Source: Lunatimonas salinarum | GTDB lineage: Bacteria; Bacteroidota; Bacteroidia; Cytophagales; Cyclobacteriaceae | Direction of reading: 5' to 3' | Assembly: GCF_017811155.1 (NCBI RefSeq) | Contig: NZ_JACVCV010000020.1 | Location: forward strand, 1-64,000 | Length of the DNA stretch: 64,000 nt | Part shown: positions 1 through 8,399 of the stretch, piece by piece | Layout of the letters: the number at the start of each line of letters is the position of its first letter | Position numbering within the stretch: the first letter of the stretch is position 1 | Notes under the pieces: model-generated | Told to the model about the DNA's origin: nothing | Database searches by the model: none | What the model saw: the letters and a program-made list of their open reading frames with translations, nothing else | Made by a program: the position numbers and the translations under genes

Positions 1-55
1 AAGAAGAGGGTGGTCAAGATCACCGGATTGGTGGTCAAGATCACCGGAATTTACA
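1..55. mobile_element. Probable terminal end of an IS21-like insertion sequence
   Basis: Two perfect 19-bp direct repeats (9-27 and 30-48, reading GGTGGTCAAGATCACCGGA) lie 21 bp apart, and the stretch ends in TTTACA. Multiple short repeats just inside an end finishing in CA are typical of IS21-family termini. The reading frame of the neighbouring Fic gene stops inside this segment, as expected if the element inserted there. The transposase genes would lie left of the window, so the family call is inference. Confidence 0.4.
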
Positions 56-215
56 TCGGATTATTATAAAGCTCTTGAAGTCGTTTTGTAATGGCACCAC
101 TTTCAACAAATAGTAATACATCTGAATCTGTAATTCCTTGCAGATTTTTTAAAATTCCTGTTTTTGGGTCAATGTAAGTATAATCAAAGTCTATGTATTT
201 ATAGGAATCAGACAT
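51..215 (-). pseudogene. Fic/DOC toxin, N-terminal fragment cut off by an insertion
   Basis: About 54 residues starting MSDSYKYIDFDYTYIDP, followed by a segment with TGILKNLQGITD and ITKRLQEL. This is the N-terminal arm seen before the Fic core in bacterial Fic proteins that AMPylate target proteins. The catalytic HPFxxGNG motif is missing, and the stop codon (51-53) falls in the adjacent IS-like end, so the toxin should be dead. The chosen start (213-215) overlaps the antitoxin gene by 8 bp (ATGTCTGA), a normal layout for a translationally coupled antitoxin-toxin pair. An upstream ATG at 231-233 is also in frame. I recognise the Fic arm by pattern, not by search. Confidence 0.55.
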
Positions 216-477
216 ATGCCTTTTCTTCTGCAAATTTCACTAATTCGCTCAATGAAATTCTTCCTGTTACATAATCCCTGATTATTTCAACCCCTTTTGG
301 AGTTGGTTTAAACCCTTCAAACATATTACTTCCTAAAGCATTTGCTGTGCTTTCTAATGTCTTTAGATCTGAAAATTTCACTCCCATTATAGTGAGATTA
401 TCCCTGTCAATATCGATGGTATTAAACATATGTTTTGATTTTAAACCTTCTACTAATTTACAAAATTTCTCGGACAT
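208..477 (-). CDS. VbhA-like antitoxin of a Fic toxin-antitoxin pair
   Basis: An 89-residue protein. Its last ~30 residues (YVTGRISLSELVKFAEEKAYV region) resemble the VbhA-type antitoxin helix, which blocks the Fic active site with an inhibitory S/TxxxE/G-type motif. The N-terminal ~55 residues (MSEKFCKLVEGLKSK...) are of no known fold to me. It lies directly upstream of, and overlaps, the truncated Fic gene, so the pair forms a class II FicTA module read leftward. With the toxin broken, the antitoxin is either a relic or could still neutralise a Fic protein elsewhere. Codon use is AT-rich like the rest of this island. Confidence 0.55.
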   Translation of the reverse strand: MSEKFCKLVEGLKSKHMFNTIDIDRDNLTIMGVKFSDLKTLESTANALGSNMFEGFKPTPKGVEIIRDYVTGRISLSELVKFAEEKAYV

Positions 478-508
478 TTACACTTATACCTCTCTGTTTT
501 AGAATAGT

Positions 509-950
509 GCACAACGGTATATCGCTTCCATCTAAGCGGAATTTATGGCGGAAATCCTTGTGATGCAATGAAAGTACCTAAAATCCACGAAGTTGCCAAG
601 GCGCGGTTGGGCCCGCTTTGATGGAAGTGACTTGTTGTGTGTTGTTTTCCTCCAGGGCCCTTTTTTGCGCGTTGGCCCAATTTTGATCTAGCAGTGGAGG
701 AAAACACGTCAGTTTCTAAAAAACGCATCCTTCACTTCACTTGCCCGGTGCTTTAGCTTTTGCAATGCCTGTAATCCTGGGATTATTGTCGTTACAAAAG
801 CGGGGTTGCGGCCCCATCACAATCCCATCCGAGGGGCGCTATGCCTGACTTTGGGGCCCCGGAAAAAGCTGTATCGCCCGACGGATTCCGATCGCAACCC
901 AAAGCACGGAAAGTGATTATTCGTTTTTTAGAAATTGCACCACAACGGTT
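509..950. repeat. Palindrome-rich module, copy 1 (attC-like)
   Basis: This non-coding stretch contains nested inverted repeats. An outer hairpin (509-642) has arms 523-539 and 613-629 matching 16 of 17 bases. A perfect 12-bp stem joins 643-654 to 695-706. A third joins TTTCTAAAAAACG (713-725) to CGTTTTTTAGAAA (922-934). It begins GCACAACGGT and the first hairpin ends GTTGTGTG, similar in plan to an integron attC site. The whole unit recurs at 1876-2454. Short ORFs on both strands here are unlike any protein and are not called. The recombination role is inference. Confidence 0.6.
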
Positions 951-1074
951 CTCATATTTGCGAAGGCGGGGATTTTTAGCACAAATGTTCAATTGAAAAA
1001 CTAAACTTGAACCTTGCAATAAACTTTCATAGAAGCACGCCCCCCCCGCTTTTGCAAATATGATGTTGTGTGCT
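939..1074. repeat. attC-like hairpin next to the HEAT-like gene
   Basis: Arms TCATATTTGCGAAGGCGGGG (952-971) and the near-complementary 1044-1063 flank a ~72-bp spacer. The outer ends read CACAACGG and GTTGTGTGC, as in the neighbouring modules. It ends 8 bp before the stop of the minus-strand gene at 1082, where a cassette recombination site would be expected. Confidence 0.5.
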
Positions 1075-1081
1075 GCCATTC

Positions 1082-1846
1082 TCATTTTAGTCTTGATTTT
1101 AGTCTTGTTAAGCCGTCATTAAGTTCGTTTATATATTTTGTTTCTTGTCTTTGCATTGCTTCAAAGAACTCAACGCATTTTTCGTTACCAATTTCACCTA
1201 ATACATAATATACCAAGTCTCTATGTTCATATTCTGGAACGGTCAAAAGGTGTAAAAGAGGGATAATAGAATATTGTCCTAAATGTAGAAACGCACCAAA
1301 TATTTCAGGTGCCATTTCTTCGTCCGCACATACAAACAAGTATTCAAGTAATGGTGCAATAGCTTTTTCTCCGTATGTCGTAAGAGTTACAAAGTCTCTT
1401 GAGTGTAAGTAGTAATTTATTGACTGTTCAGTATTTTTGGGTTGAAAATTATTCTCTTTAAGTTTTAAGGTTGCTTCATATTTTTCCTTGTAAGTTCCAT
1501 TTATTAATTGGTTTTCAAAGTCAGAAATTGTTCTGCTGTCAGGATAGACCCTTTTCTCAACTATTGGTGGGACAAGAAAGTTTTCAAGTTTTCTGAACTT
1601 TACTTTTTCTCCATTCAAGTCAGTTGAAAGTTCATAAATGTATTCGTCAAAGTCCATATAGTAGCTGAAACTTTCTACTCTTAATGGTCTTAGGCTAAGC
1701 ACTTTTTGGTCAAGGGTGCTTACAAACAAAGGGTGCTTTAAAAATTTCGGAAAAAAACGAAAGTATTTGCTTCTTTCATTTTCTAACTCAATTCCCATCT
1801 TTATCATTAGAATTTCCCCTGTCTTGTATTTTGGATTATTATTCAT
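1082..1846 (-). CDS. HEAT-repeat-like hypothetical protein
   Basis: A 254-residue soluble protein. The C-terminal ~110 residues hold paired helices (GEKAIAPLLEYLF, LGQYSIIPLLHLL, DLVYYVLGEIGNEKCVEFFEAM) with the spacing of HEAT repeats, a scaffold for protein-protein contacts. The N-terminal half (SFSYYMDFDEYIYEL region) is not recognised. No signal peptide or membrane segment is seen. The start could be at 1846 or at an internal Met at 1807. The gene stands alone between two palindromic modules, in an AT-rich stretch, like a single-gene cassette. Function unknown. Confidence 0.6.
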   Translation of the reverse strand: MNNNPKYKTGEILMIKMGIELENERSKYFRFFPKFLKHPLFVSTLDQKVLSLRPLRVESFSYYMDFDEYIYELSTDLNGEKVKFRKLENFLVPPIVEKRVYPDSRTISDFENQLINGTYKEKYEATLKLKENNFQPKNTEQSINYYLHSRDFVTLTTYGEKAIAPLLEYLFVCADEEMAPEIFGAFLHLGQYSIIPLLHLLTVPEYEHRDLVYYVLGEIGNEKCVEFFEAMQRQETKYINELNDGLTRLKSRLK

Positions 1847-1875
1847 TCTTTGTCAGTGTCTTTTTTATGGTTGCA

Positions 1876-2454
1876 CACAACGGTATGTCGCTTCCATCTG
1901 AGCGGAATTTATGGCGGAAATCTTTGTGATGCAATGAAAGTACCTAAAATCCACAAAGTTGCCAGGGCTCGGTTGGGCCCGCTTTGATGGAAGTGACATG
2001 TTGTGTGTTGTTTTCCTCCGGGGGGCATTTTGTGCGTTGGCCTTCATTTGATCTGGCAGCGGGGAAAACACGTCAGTTTCTAAAAAACTCATCTGTTTCT
2101 TCACTTGCCCGGTGCTTTAGCTTTTGCAATGCCTGTAATCCTGGGATTATTGTCGTTACAAAAGCGGGGTTGCGGCCCCATCACAATCCCATCCGAGGGG
2201 CGCTATGCCTGACTTTGGGGCCCCGGAAAAAGCTGAAAACTTGACTTTTTGGTCGGATTCGACTAACTTCGTACAAGTCCGTTGTGACGTTTATACGGCA
2301 ACAAACACGGGTTTGAGCGGTCTAACCGCCAACGGACTTGAAAACAGCCAATTTTTTGCACTTTTCCCCAAAGCTGTATCGCCCGACGGATTCCGATCGC
2401 AACCCAAAGCACGGAAAGTGATTATTCGTTTTTTAGAAATTGCACCACAACGGT
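1876..2454. repeat. Palindrome-rich module, copy 2, with a 141-bp insertion
   Basis: This is a direct repeat of 509-950 at high identity, with the same outer hairpin (arms 1889-1905 and 1979-1995). It is interrupted by 2236-2376, which copy 1 lacks. The insertion is bounded by the 7-bp direct repeat AAAGCTG (2229-2235 and 2370-2376). It carries its own 11-bp perfect inverted repeat, CAAGTCCGTTG (2274-2284) against CAACGGACTTG (2330-2340). No protein-like ORF is present. Confidence 0.6.
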
Positions 2455-2578
2455 CAAGTATAAGAGCAGTAGCGGATTTCAAGGCGATTACCTGTCCGCC
2501 ACCACAAAAGTTTATTGAATGCACAGACCTTGATTTTACCACTGCACCCGCTATTGCTCTTATACAATGTTGTGCGGT
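2443..2578. repeat. attC-like hairpin upstream of the operon-end module
   Basis: Arms AAGTATAAGAGCAGTAGCGG (2456-2475) and its imperfect complement (2548-2565) flank a ~70-bp spacer. The outer ends read CACAACGG and GTTGTGCGG. Same plan as the hairpins at 509-642 and 939-1074, but the arm sequence differs, as is usual for attC sites. Confidence 0.5.
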
Positions 2579-2603
2579 CGTACTTTTTCTTTTTCTGTCC
2601 GTC

Positions 2604-2691
2604 AGCGTTGGCAAAGACATACTCTTTTGCAATTTTTGGTTGCGGCTTGGGCTTGTGCGAATTGCAAATGTGTATGGCTTTTAGCGTTGGC
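2604..2691. repeat. AGCGTTGGC-bounded hairpin at the distal end of the Hsp70 operon
   Basis: Two copies of AGCGTTGGC (2604-2612, 2683-2691) enclose an imperfect inverted repeat, CATACTCTTTTGCAATT (2618-2634) against AATTGCAAATGTGTATG (2660-2676). A module of the same orientation and plan lies beyond the other end of the operon at 11449-11535. The stop codon and last two sense codons of the last operon gene fall within the right AGCGTTGGC. Confidence 0.55.
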
Positions 2692-2992
2692 TTTTCGATC
2701 TCGTTCTATTCATAATTAAACTTCCAATTAGTCCAACTCCGACAATGACGTCTACAATATTCCACATTTCTCTTCCAAGTGCTATTTTAAAAAATGGTTG
2801 AAAGAGTAGGGCAAGTCCACCGTAAATAATCATTTCTGTTTTCTGATTCTGTTCATTTGCTTTGTATGCTAATATTCCGAAACCAATGAGAGCAACAAAA
2901 CGGACAAATTGATAATATCCGTATGGCATATCCAACAGGCACAAAAACAGCAGAGTTGCTAGAGCAATCTTTATCAAAGCTTCACTATTCTT
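2681..2992 (-). CDS. Small multi-helix membrane protein (DUF6804-like)
   Basis: About 103 residues from the Met starting MKNSEALIKIALATLLFLCLL. An upstream Met at 3037 is possible but would run deep into the preceding gene. Four hydrophobic helices are visible: ATLLFLCLLDMPYGYY, FVRFVALIGFGILAY, MIIYGGLALLFQPFF and IVDVIVGVGLIGSLIM. The sequence fits a family often found beside TerB genes in Bacteroidota. It overlaps the TerB gene by 8 bp and is last in the seven-gene operon. It probably sits in the inner membrane as an anchor or pore. Its function is unknown and the family name is from memory. Confidence 0.6.
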   Translation of the reverse strand, partial: KNSEALIKIALATLLFLCLLDMPYGYYQFVRFVALIGFGILAYKANEQNQKTEMIIYGGLALLFQPFFKIALGREMWNIVDVIVGVGLIGSLIMNRTRSKSQR

Positions 2993-3524
2993 CATTTTTG
3001 TCTTTAACGTTAACAAAAATATCATCATCAATTTCACTTATCAACTCAAATTCATTTGAGATATGTGTGTCAAAGAAATCATCTTGCAACCTTGATAAAT
3101 AAGAATCAGTAATAATATCTTGCTCCAAATAATCTTCAAAATCAGGATGCTTATTAAGAATTGGCTCGTTGTCAATTTTCAGCTTTGAACGAATAACTTT
3201 AAAAAACTTGATTTCGCTGTATTCAACTTTATCGTCTGCTTTAATTGTGTCAATTGCAACTTCAATAAGTTTCAGTTCATTTGCTTCTGTTAATTCAGTA
3301 GTTGTAAGCTCATTGAAATAATCTTTTAAAAATTGTTGACCGTCTTTATTGATAGCAAGTAACAAAGTGTCTAATTCGGCATTGATGTCAATTTCTCCAA
3401 AGGTTTTACGTTCCTTTTGTAATTGCTTAATAAGTTTGACCTCACGTTTGTCAATATCGCCATCACAAGCCATACAAGAAAATGCAGTCTTGAGCAATAG
3501 TTTATTGAAATGTAATGTTCCCAT
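2985..3524 (-). CDS. TerB-domain (tellurite-resistance-like) protein
   Basis: A 179-residue acidic soluble protein. The N-terminal ~130 residues are all-helical and fit TerB, with ACDGDIDKREVKLIKQL near residues 19-35 and a second acidic turn (IKADDKVEYSEIKFFK). TerB domains bind metal through conserved acidic residues and usually sit near the membrane in stress or phage-response gene sets. The C-terminal ~45 residues are very acidic (EFELISEIDDDIF). It is 2 bp after the kinase-AAA gene and overlaps the membrane-protein gene, so co-translation is likely. The name does not imply tellurite resistance here. Confidence 0.65.
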   Translation of the reverse strand: MGTLHFNKLLLKTAFSCMACDGDIDKREVKLIKQLQKERKTFGEIDINAELDTLLLAINKDGQQFLKDYFNELTTTELTEANELKLIEVAIDTIKADDKVEYSEIKFFKVIRSKLKIDNEPILNKHPDFEDYLEQDIITDSYLSRLQDDFFDTHISNEFELISEIDDDIFVNVKDKNEE

Positions 3525-3526
3525 AT

Positions 3527-5302
3527 CTAATTGTTTTTAAAACCGATTCTTGGTCGGTCGTTATTTTCGTTTTCTTCAGCACCTTCCATTTTTGCTTTTA
3601 TTGCTCTATATTTCTTTAATTCTGAAATAGTTGAGCTAGGACGAGTTAAACTAATTGTATCTAACAGTAGCTTCATTGAAATCCGTTCCTTTAAACGCAA
3701 AGCTTGTCTCGATGCTTCATCACAGATGTTCTTTATATCCACCGATGCATAATTCTCAGTAGCTTTTGCAAGCTGTAAATAATCAATACCTAATTCAACA
3801 GGTCTTTTTTGTAAGTACATTGTGAATATTGATTGGCGAGCTTCTATGTCTGGTACAGGAACATATATTTTTTTATCCAACCTACCTGCTCTCATTATTG
3901 CAGGGTCAATACTGCTTGGTAAATTAGTTGCTCCAATTATAAAAATGCCATCATCTCCGCAATTATTCATTTGTGCTAAAAACTCATTTACAGCACTTGT
4001 ATTCATATGATTTACATTTGAGTTGTCGCGATTGGGAACAACTGCATCTAATTCGTCAATGAAAATGATACTTGGTGCATTTTCACGAGCTTCATCAAAA
4101 AGGTTCTTGATTTTTTCCTGTGATTCGTTTACATACTTACTCTGAATATCAGATGGTTTTAACTGATAGAAATTAAACCCTATTTCTTCTGCCATTCGTT
4201 CTGCAAAAAACGTTTTACCACAACCTGGTGGGCCATAAAGCAACATTCCGTTTGGAATGGTCAAGCCATACTCTGCATAACGTTCTTTTTCGTTTAAAGC
4301 ATCAATTACATCAAGTTGGATAGTGTCTTTCAGTTCTTGCATTCCTGCTATTGCTGAAAACCCTTTTCCTTTTTTTATTTCCTTTAATTTCGGTTTAGAT
4401 ACTTCTTGCGGTGATGAAAGCTCTTGCACTTCCATTTCTCCGTTTATTGATTTTATGAGGTCTTTGACACTATTAAAACGACTTTCAGCATTTGGCTGTA
4501 ATGCTTTGTTGATTATGTTTTGGGTTTGTTGGTCTGTAACTGACGAAAACTTTAAAGGCTTTTTTCGTTCTTCAATAACAGCATCTTCTAACTTTATGGA
4601 ATCTGCTTTATATTTTGAAATTTCAACGAACCAAGGTGGTAATCCTTCTAACAAGTGATAATATAATGCACCAACCGAAAACACATCACTTTGAACTGAA
4701 AATACTTTATTGAAGGCTTCATTGGCTTGATAAAATGGATTTAATCCGTCCTTTAAAAAGTCCTTGTTGGACTGACTTAAAAAACGAGCATAACCAAAGT
4801 CAATGATTTTCGGAATTGCAATTTTTCCCGATAAATCCAACATCACATTCAAGTTTGTAATGTCGTTGTGGATAATTGGATTTTGAAGAGAATGTAAGTA
4901 GTTCAATCCGTTTAAAACGCCTGAAATGATGTTTTTAGCTTCATACGGGTTAATGGTTTGTTCTCTTTTCAATTTGTCCGCCAAGGTTTCACCACTGATG
5001 AAATCAAGAATTACGTAAGCATATTTTTGACCATCTAAAAGAAGTTCGCCACTATCAGAGTATTTAACCAAATTTGGGTGCTTGATATTCTTTAAAACCT
5101 GAATCTCTAAAACGTCACCATTTCCATCAAATTGAGTTCTGTGTAACTTTGAATAAGCAAACAGCTTCAATAATTTGGTCTTTCCTTCTTGGTCTTTTAT
5201 ACGATAGGTTTCGGCATAGCTTCCTTTTTTGAGAAAGAAAGTCACCTTGTAATTCTCCTTAATCGTTTGACCTTTAGCTAATATGTGCTCCTTTTGATTC
5301 AT
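3527..5302 (-). CDS. Ser/Thr protein kinase fused to an AAA+ ATPase
   Basis: A 591-residue two-domain protein. Residues ~16-290 form a protein kinase with a GSYAET glycine loop, Lys46, catalytic HND (145-147, replacing HRD), Asn152 and DFG (168-170), so it looks active. Residues ~312-560 form a classical AAA+ module with Walker A GPPGCGKT (357-364), Walker B IIFIDE (412-417), sensor-1 GATN and arginine-finger segment RAGRLDKK (471-478), close to the FtsH/Cdc48 type. No membrane segment is seen. It starts right after the SH3-protein stop with no gap. The likely role is signal-controlled remodelling or unfolding of a target, with the kinase as switch. The fusion is the most unusual protein in the operon. 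Confidence 0.85.
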   Translation of the reverse strand: MNQKEHILAKGQTIKENYKVTFFLKKGSYAETYRIKDQEGKTKLLKLFAYSKLHRTQFDGNGDVLEIQVLKNIKHPNLVKYSDSGELLLDGQKYAYVILDFISGETLADKLKREQTINPYEAKNIISGVLNGLNYLHSLQNPIIHNDITNLNVMLDLSGKIAIPKIIDFGYARFLSQSNKDFLKDGLNPFYQANEAFNKVFSVQSDVFSVGALYYHLLEGLPPWFVEISKYKADSIKLEDAVIEERKKPLKFSSVTDQQTQNIINKALQPNAESRFNSVKDLIKSINGEMEVQELSSPQEVSKPKLKEIKKGKGFSAIAGMQELKDTIQLDVIDALNEKERYAEYGLTIPNGMLLYGPPGCGKTFFAERMAEEIGFNFYQLKPSDIQSKYVNESQEKIKNLFDEARENAPSIIFIDELDAVVPNRDNSNVNHMNTSAVNEFLAQMNNCGDDGIFIIGATNLPSSIDPAIMRAGRLDKKIYVPVPDIEARQSIFTMYLQKRPVELGIDYLQLAKATENYASVDIKNICDEASRQALRLKERISMKLLLDTISLTRPSSTISELKKYRAIKAKMEGAEENENNDRPRIGFKNN

Positions 5303-5848
5303 TTAATTCCTAGAAGTTGAGACGTAAAAACTCCATTCGTACTCATAATTACTTTGCATATTCTCTGTTCCATAATCAGGTAAAACGCCTGGTGCTGATG
5401 CTCTGTAAGTATATGAGCCTGATGATAAAGTCAATGTTTTTCTTTCTTGTGGCGAAAAGGTGTACAAATCATTATTCAGCTTTAAAGTAAGCGTAAGACT
5501 TGTATTGTTATGTATTTTGATAATTGGTTTTGTAGAACTTGTTTTCCCGACAGGTGTGAAAATACCATTCTCATTTTTGGGTAGCATCTTATCGAGTTGA
5601 ACAAAACTCGAATGGACAAATCCTTCTTTGTTGGTTTCAATATTTAGAACCTGATAAAATCCGTTTATTTTATCTTTTGAAATAACAAAAAGTGTGGTAC
5701 CTCTTGGTAAAGATGAGATAATCTCACAGCTAGTATTTGATTCAGTTCTGAAATTCACTTGTTTAGTCACATACCCTAAATAGCTCTGAGCATTTGAAAG
5801 GGTAATTATACTCAAGAATAATATCAGCGACAATATGTATTTTTTCAT
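5303..5848 (-). CDS. Exported bacterial SH3 (SH3b) domain protein
   Basis: 181 residues. A clear signal peptide (MKKYILSLILFLSIITLSNAQ) is followed by a bacterial SH3 domain at ~23-85 (GYVTKQVNFRTES through KEGFVHSSFVQL). This domain in secreted bacterial proteins often binds cell-wall peptide. The C-terminal ~80 residues look beta-rich (TLTLKLNNDLYTFS, SGSYTYRAS) and are not recognised. The gene lies between Hsp70 (12 bp gap) and the kinase-AAA gene. It is the one clearly periplasmic part of the operon and could sense the envelope, which is inference. Confidence 0.75.
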   Translation of the reverse strand: MKKYILSLILFLSIITLSNAQSYLGYVTKQVNFRTESNTSCEIISSLPRGTTLFVISKDKINGFYQVLNIETNKEGFVHSSFVQLDKMLPKNENGIFTPVGKTSSTKPIIKIHNNTSLTLTLKLNNDLYTFSPQERKTLTLSSGSYTYRASAPGVLPDYGTENMQSNYEYEWSFYVSTSRN

Positions 5849-5860
5849 TTCGTATAAATT

Positions 5861-8386
5861 TTAACCAACCAATACAGAATCATCTCCACTTGGTTTTTCT
5901 TCTGTTGGAATCATATCATATAATGGAATTAAAATTTCTCTTAATTCCTCTTTGTCTGGACCATTTGCGATTTTTTCCATACCTGAATTAACCAATTGCC
6001 TTGCTTTGGTTGGATTACTCCAAGAGTAATCTCCAAAATTCTCATTGAAGTTTCTTATCATTCCGATAAACTGATATATCTCTGTCAATTTAAAAAAGAA
6101 CATACCAATCTCTTCTAATAGTACATTTCCAAGTTTAACATCTTTAGCACGAATTACTTCATCCAATTGTGAACGAAATTGATTGACAACTTGTGTGGTT
6201 TTTTCATTGCCTAAATCATTATTTACTTTTTCTAGGCGATAAAACTCTTCTTTTAAAGTTTCTTCCAATTTTGGCCACTCGGTGGTGTCGTTCAGTTCAT
6301 CAATTGTTTTTAATGACTTTCTCAAATTGGTTAAAACTTCTTGTTTGCCGTCAACATCATTTTTGTTATTCTCAAACGCTTTTTCAATTTTATCTAACTC
6401 GGCTTCAATCTTTTGTAATTGACCGTTATCAGAGTTACCATCTTGTTTTAATTCAGCAATACTTCCTTTTGCTTTTCTAATTTCATTTTCCAACCAAGAT
6501 GTTTCGATTGATGAAACCGTTCTTTCAACTGTCGCTTCATAGGTGAAATCTAAATAAGGAAAGTATGCTGTAACCGTAATTTGTTCTGACCTGTCAATAT
6601 TTATAGTTAAATCTACATCTTGATTTTCAGGCAGTAAGGAAGGTAAATCGGCTCCGCTTATAATAATATCCTTAACGTGGTCGTTATAAACTGCTCTGGT
6701 TCCTTCTGCTCCATAAACTCCTTCATAAATTGGAATTTTGATAAAGTCGGAATCCATTCCTGGTCGAATTTGTTTTTGGGTCTTTAATCCGTTTCTAGTT
6801 CCTACTGCTGGAATAGAATTATTTTTCTCTAAACCTTTTACGGTTACAAATCTAATCTTACCTGTTGTTCGATCTTTCAGTTCTATCCCAATACTATGAG
6901 CTAAAACCGCACTTCCGATTTTAGAACCTTGAATGACGCTGAAACTTGATGGCTCACTTTCTAAAATATTTCCTTTGTCGTCAAACAGAACAACTTCAAA
7001 AATGTTAGTTTTTCCTTCGTTTAGTTGAATCTCAACAACTTCGCCAATCGTGTTAATTTCAACCTTACCGCTTGACCAAGCTTTGTCGCCTCTGGTAACT
7101 TCTGCAAATACTTTTTCAGGAATCTCTCCTTCTGTTTTGTCAGCTAAAATCTTGATAGGAACAAATTCTTCGGTTTCCACCGTTGATGATTCATTGGCTA
7201 TTTCCAATTGAATCTTTGTTTTGTCTCTGGTTTGCTCTCTTACTTCTTCTGAAACATCAACCGTTGATGCATACAAGGCTGCACCCTTTGAAACTACCGT
7301 CATTGGGTCGGCACTTGTATCGGGTTTACAAATTTGTTCTTCCAACATTTTTCTTAAAACAGGTGAAAACGTTGGGCCACCAACAAGTATTAATGAATCT
7401 AATGAAGAACCTTTAAGGTTGTTTCTTTCCAATAGGCTTAAACTAACATCAATTGCTTTTTGGAAAACGGGCGAAACCGCTCTGGCAATGTCATTTTGAG
7501 TTACGGTAATGTCTAATTCAAATTCTTCGCCTTCATCGTCTTCACCGGGAATATCTCCCAAATCAGATAAGATATTATGTGTATCATTGAATGAAAGCTT
7601 GATTTTAGTTTCTTCTGCATAAAATTTCATTGCATTACGCAGAATTTGCTTTTTTGTATCATCCGCCAAAATAGAATCAATCACAAAGTTTTCTTGGATG
7701 TATGGCAAGATAATTTCATCTACAATTGCGAAGTCTAAGTTTTTACCACCAAGATAATTATCGCCTTCGGTGTCAATCACTTTCATTATTCCTTCTTCAA
7801 CTTTTAAAAGTGCTGCATCAAAAGTTCCTCCCCCGAAATCGAATACTAACCAAAAACCGTCTTTTTTATTGGAATCTAATCCGTAAGCCATTGAAGCGGC
7901 AACAGGCTCTTGCAACAATTCAATATGATTGAACCCTGCTAATTTTGCAGCTTCTCTTGTTGCTTCTTTTTGGTTGTTTTTAAAGGCTGCTGGAACAGTG
8001 ATAACAATGGAATTGACATTTTCATCTTTCACGAAAGACTTCAGGGTTTTCAAAACTTCTGCTGATAATTCTTCTGAAGTCAAATCCTTTTCAAAATTAG
8101 AACTGGGATACTTTTTATCAGTTCCCATAGTCCTTTTGAATTCAATGAAAGCATTATCATCTTCTGAATCCCAACTCTTCATTGCATTCAACTTCTGTCT
8201 TTTTAGAGCATTATAAGCAGTTTGCCCAATTTGGATAGCTTTTTTCTTGTTGATATAAACACAAGAGGGCATTGTGTCTGCTTGCATATCCGTTTTTTTA
8301 ATGGTTGCTTCTCCATTTTCCATTCTTGAAATAGCGGAATTCGTTGTTCCTAAATCAATTCCGTAGTCAATTTTAGTTCTTGCCAT
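5861..8386 (-). CDS. Divergent Hsp70 (DnaK-like) chaperone
   Basis: 841 residues, longer than DnaK (~640). The ATPase domain (1-~385) shows YGIDLGTTNSA (8-18), VFDFGGGTFD (181-190) and the adenosine motif LVGGPTFSPVL (~337-347). An Hsp70-like substrate-binding region follows, then a charged helical tail with coiled-coil character (KGSIAELKQDGNSDNGQLQK and onward). It lacks the DnaK C-terminal EEVD-like or EVKD tail. It lies among GrpE-like and J-like genes, suggesting a dedicated Hsp70 system separate from housekeeping DnaK. Cytoplasmic; no signal peptide. Confidence 0.88.
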   Translation of the reverse strand: MARTKIDYGIDLGTTNSAISRMENGEATIKKTDMQADTMPSCVYINKKKAIQIGQTAYNALKRQKLNAMKSWDSEDDNAFIEFKRTMGTDKKYPSSNFEKDLTSEELSAEVLKTLKSFVKDENVNSIVITVPAAFKNNQKEATREAAKLAGFNHIELLQEPVAASMAYGLDSNKKDGFWLVFDFGGGTFDAALLKVEEGIMKVIDTEGDNYLGGKNLDFAIVDEIILPYIQENFVIDSILADDTKKQILRNAMKFYAEETKIKLSFNDTHNILSDLGDIPGEDDEGEEFELDITVTQNDIARAVSPVFQKAIDVSLSLLERNNLKGSSLDSLILVGGPTFSPVLRKMLEEQICKPDTSADPMTVVSKGAALYASTVDVSEEVREQTRDKTKIQLEIANESSTVETEEFVPIKILADKTEGEIPEKVFAEVTRGDKAWSSGKVEINTIGEVVEIQLNEGKTNIFEVVLFDDKGNILESEPSSFSVIQGSKIGSAVLAHSIGIELKDRTTGKIRFVTVKGLEKNNSIPAVGTRNGLKTQKQIRPGMDSDFIKIPIYEGVYGAEGTRAVYNDHVKDIIISGADLPSLLPENQDVDLTINIDRSEQITVTAYFPYLDFTYEATVERTVSSIETSWLENEIRKAKGSIAELKQDGNSDNGQLQKIEAELDKIEKAFENNKNDVDGKQEVLTNLRKSLKTIDELNDTTEWPKLEETLKEEFYRLEKVNNDLGNEKTTQVVNQFRSQLDEVIRAKDVKLGNVLLEEIGMFFFKLTEIYQFIGMIRNFNENFGDYSWSNPTKARQLVNSGMEKIANGPDKEELREILIPLYDMIPTEEKPSGDDSVLVG

Positions 8387-8399
8387 TGTTTAATGTTTT

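Noticed and set aside
1-55. CRISPR-like reading of the two 19-bp repeats at the left edge
   Set aside because: The copies are separated by only 2 bp, so there is no spacer. An IS terminus explains them better.
543-728. Open frame within palindromic module copy 1
   Set aside because: It lies wholly in the repeat, reads in low-complexity protein text, and has a relative in copy 2 only because the DNA is repeated.
2205-2684. Plus-strand frame over palindromic module copy 2
   Set aside because: It crosses several hairpins and the stop of the membrane-protein gene, and has no protein-like pattern.
2985-3524. Tellurite resistance as the function of the TerB gene
   Set aside because: No TerC, TerD or TerZ partners are present. 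TerB domains are general stress modules, so the name is kept only for the domain.
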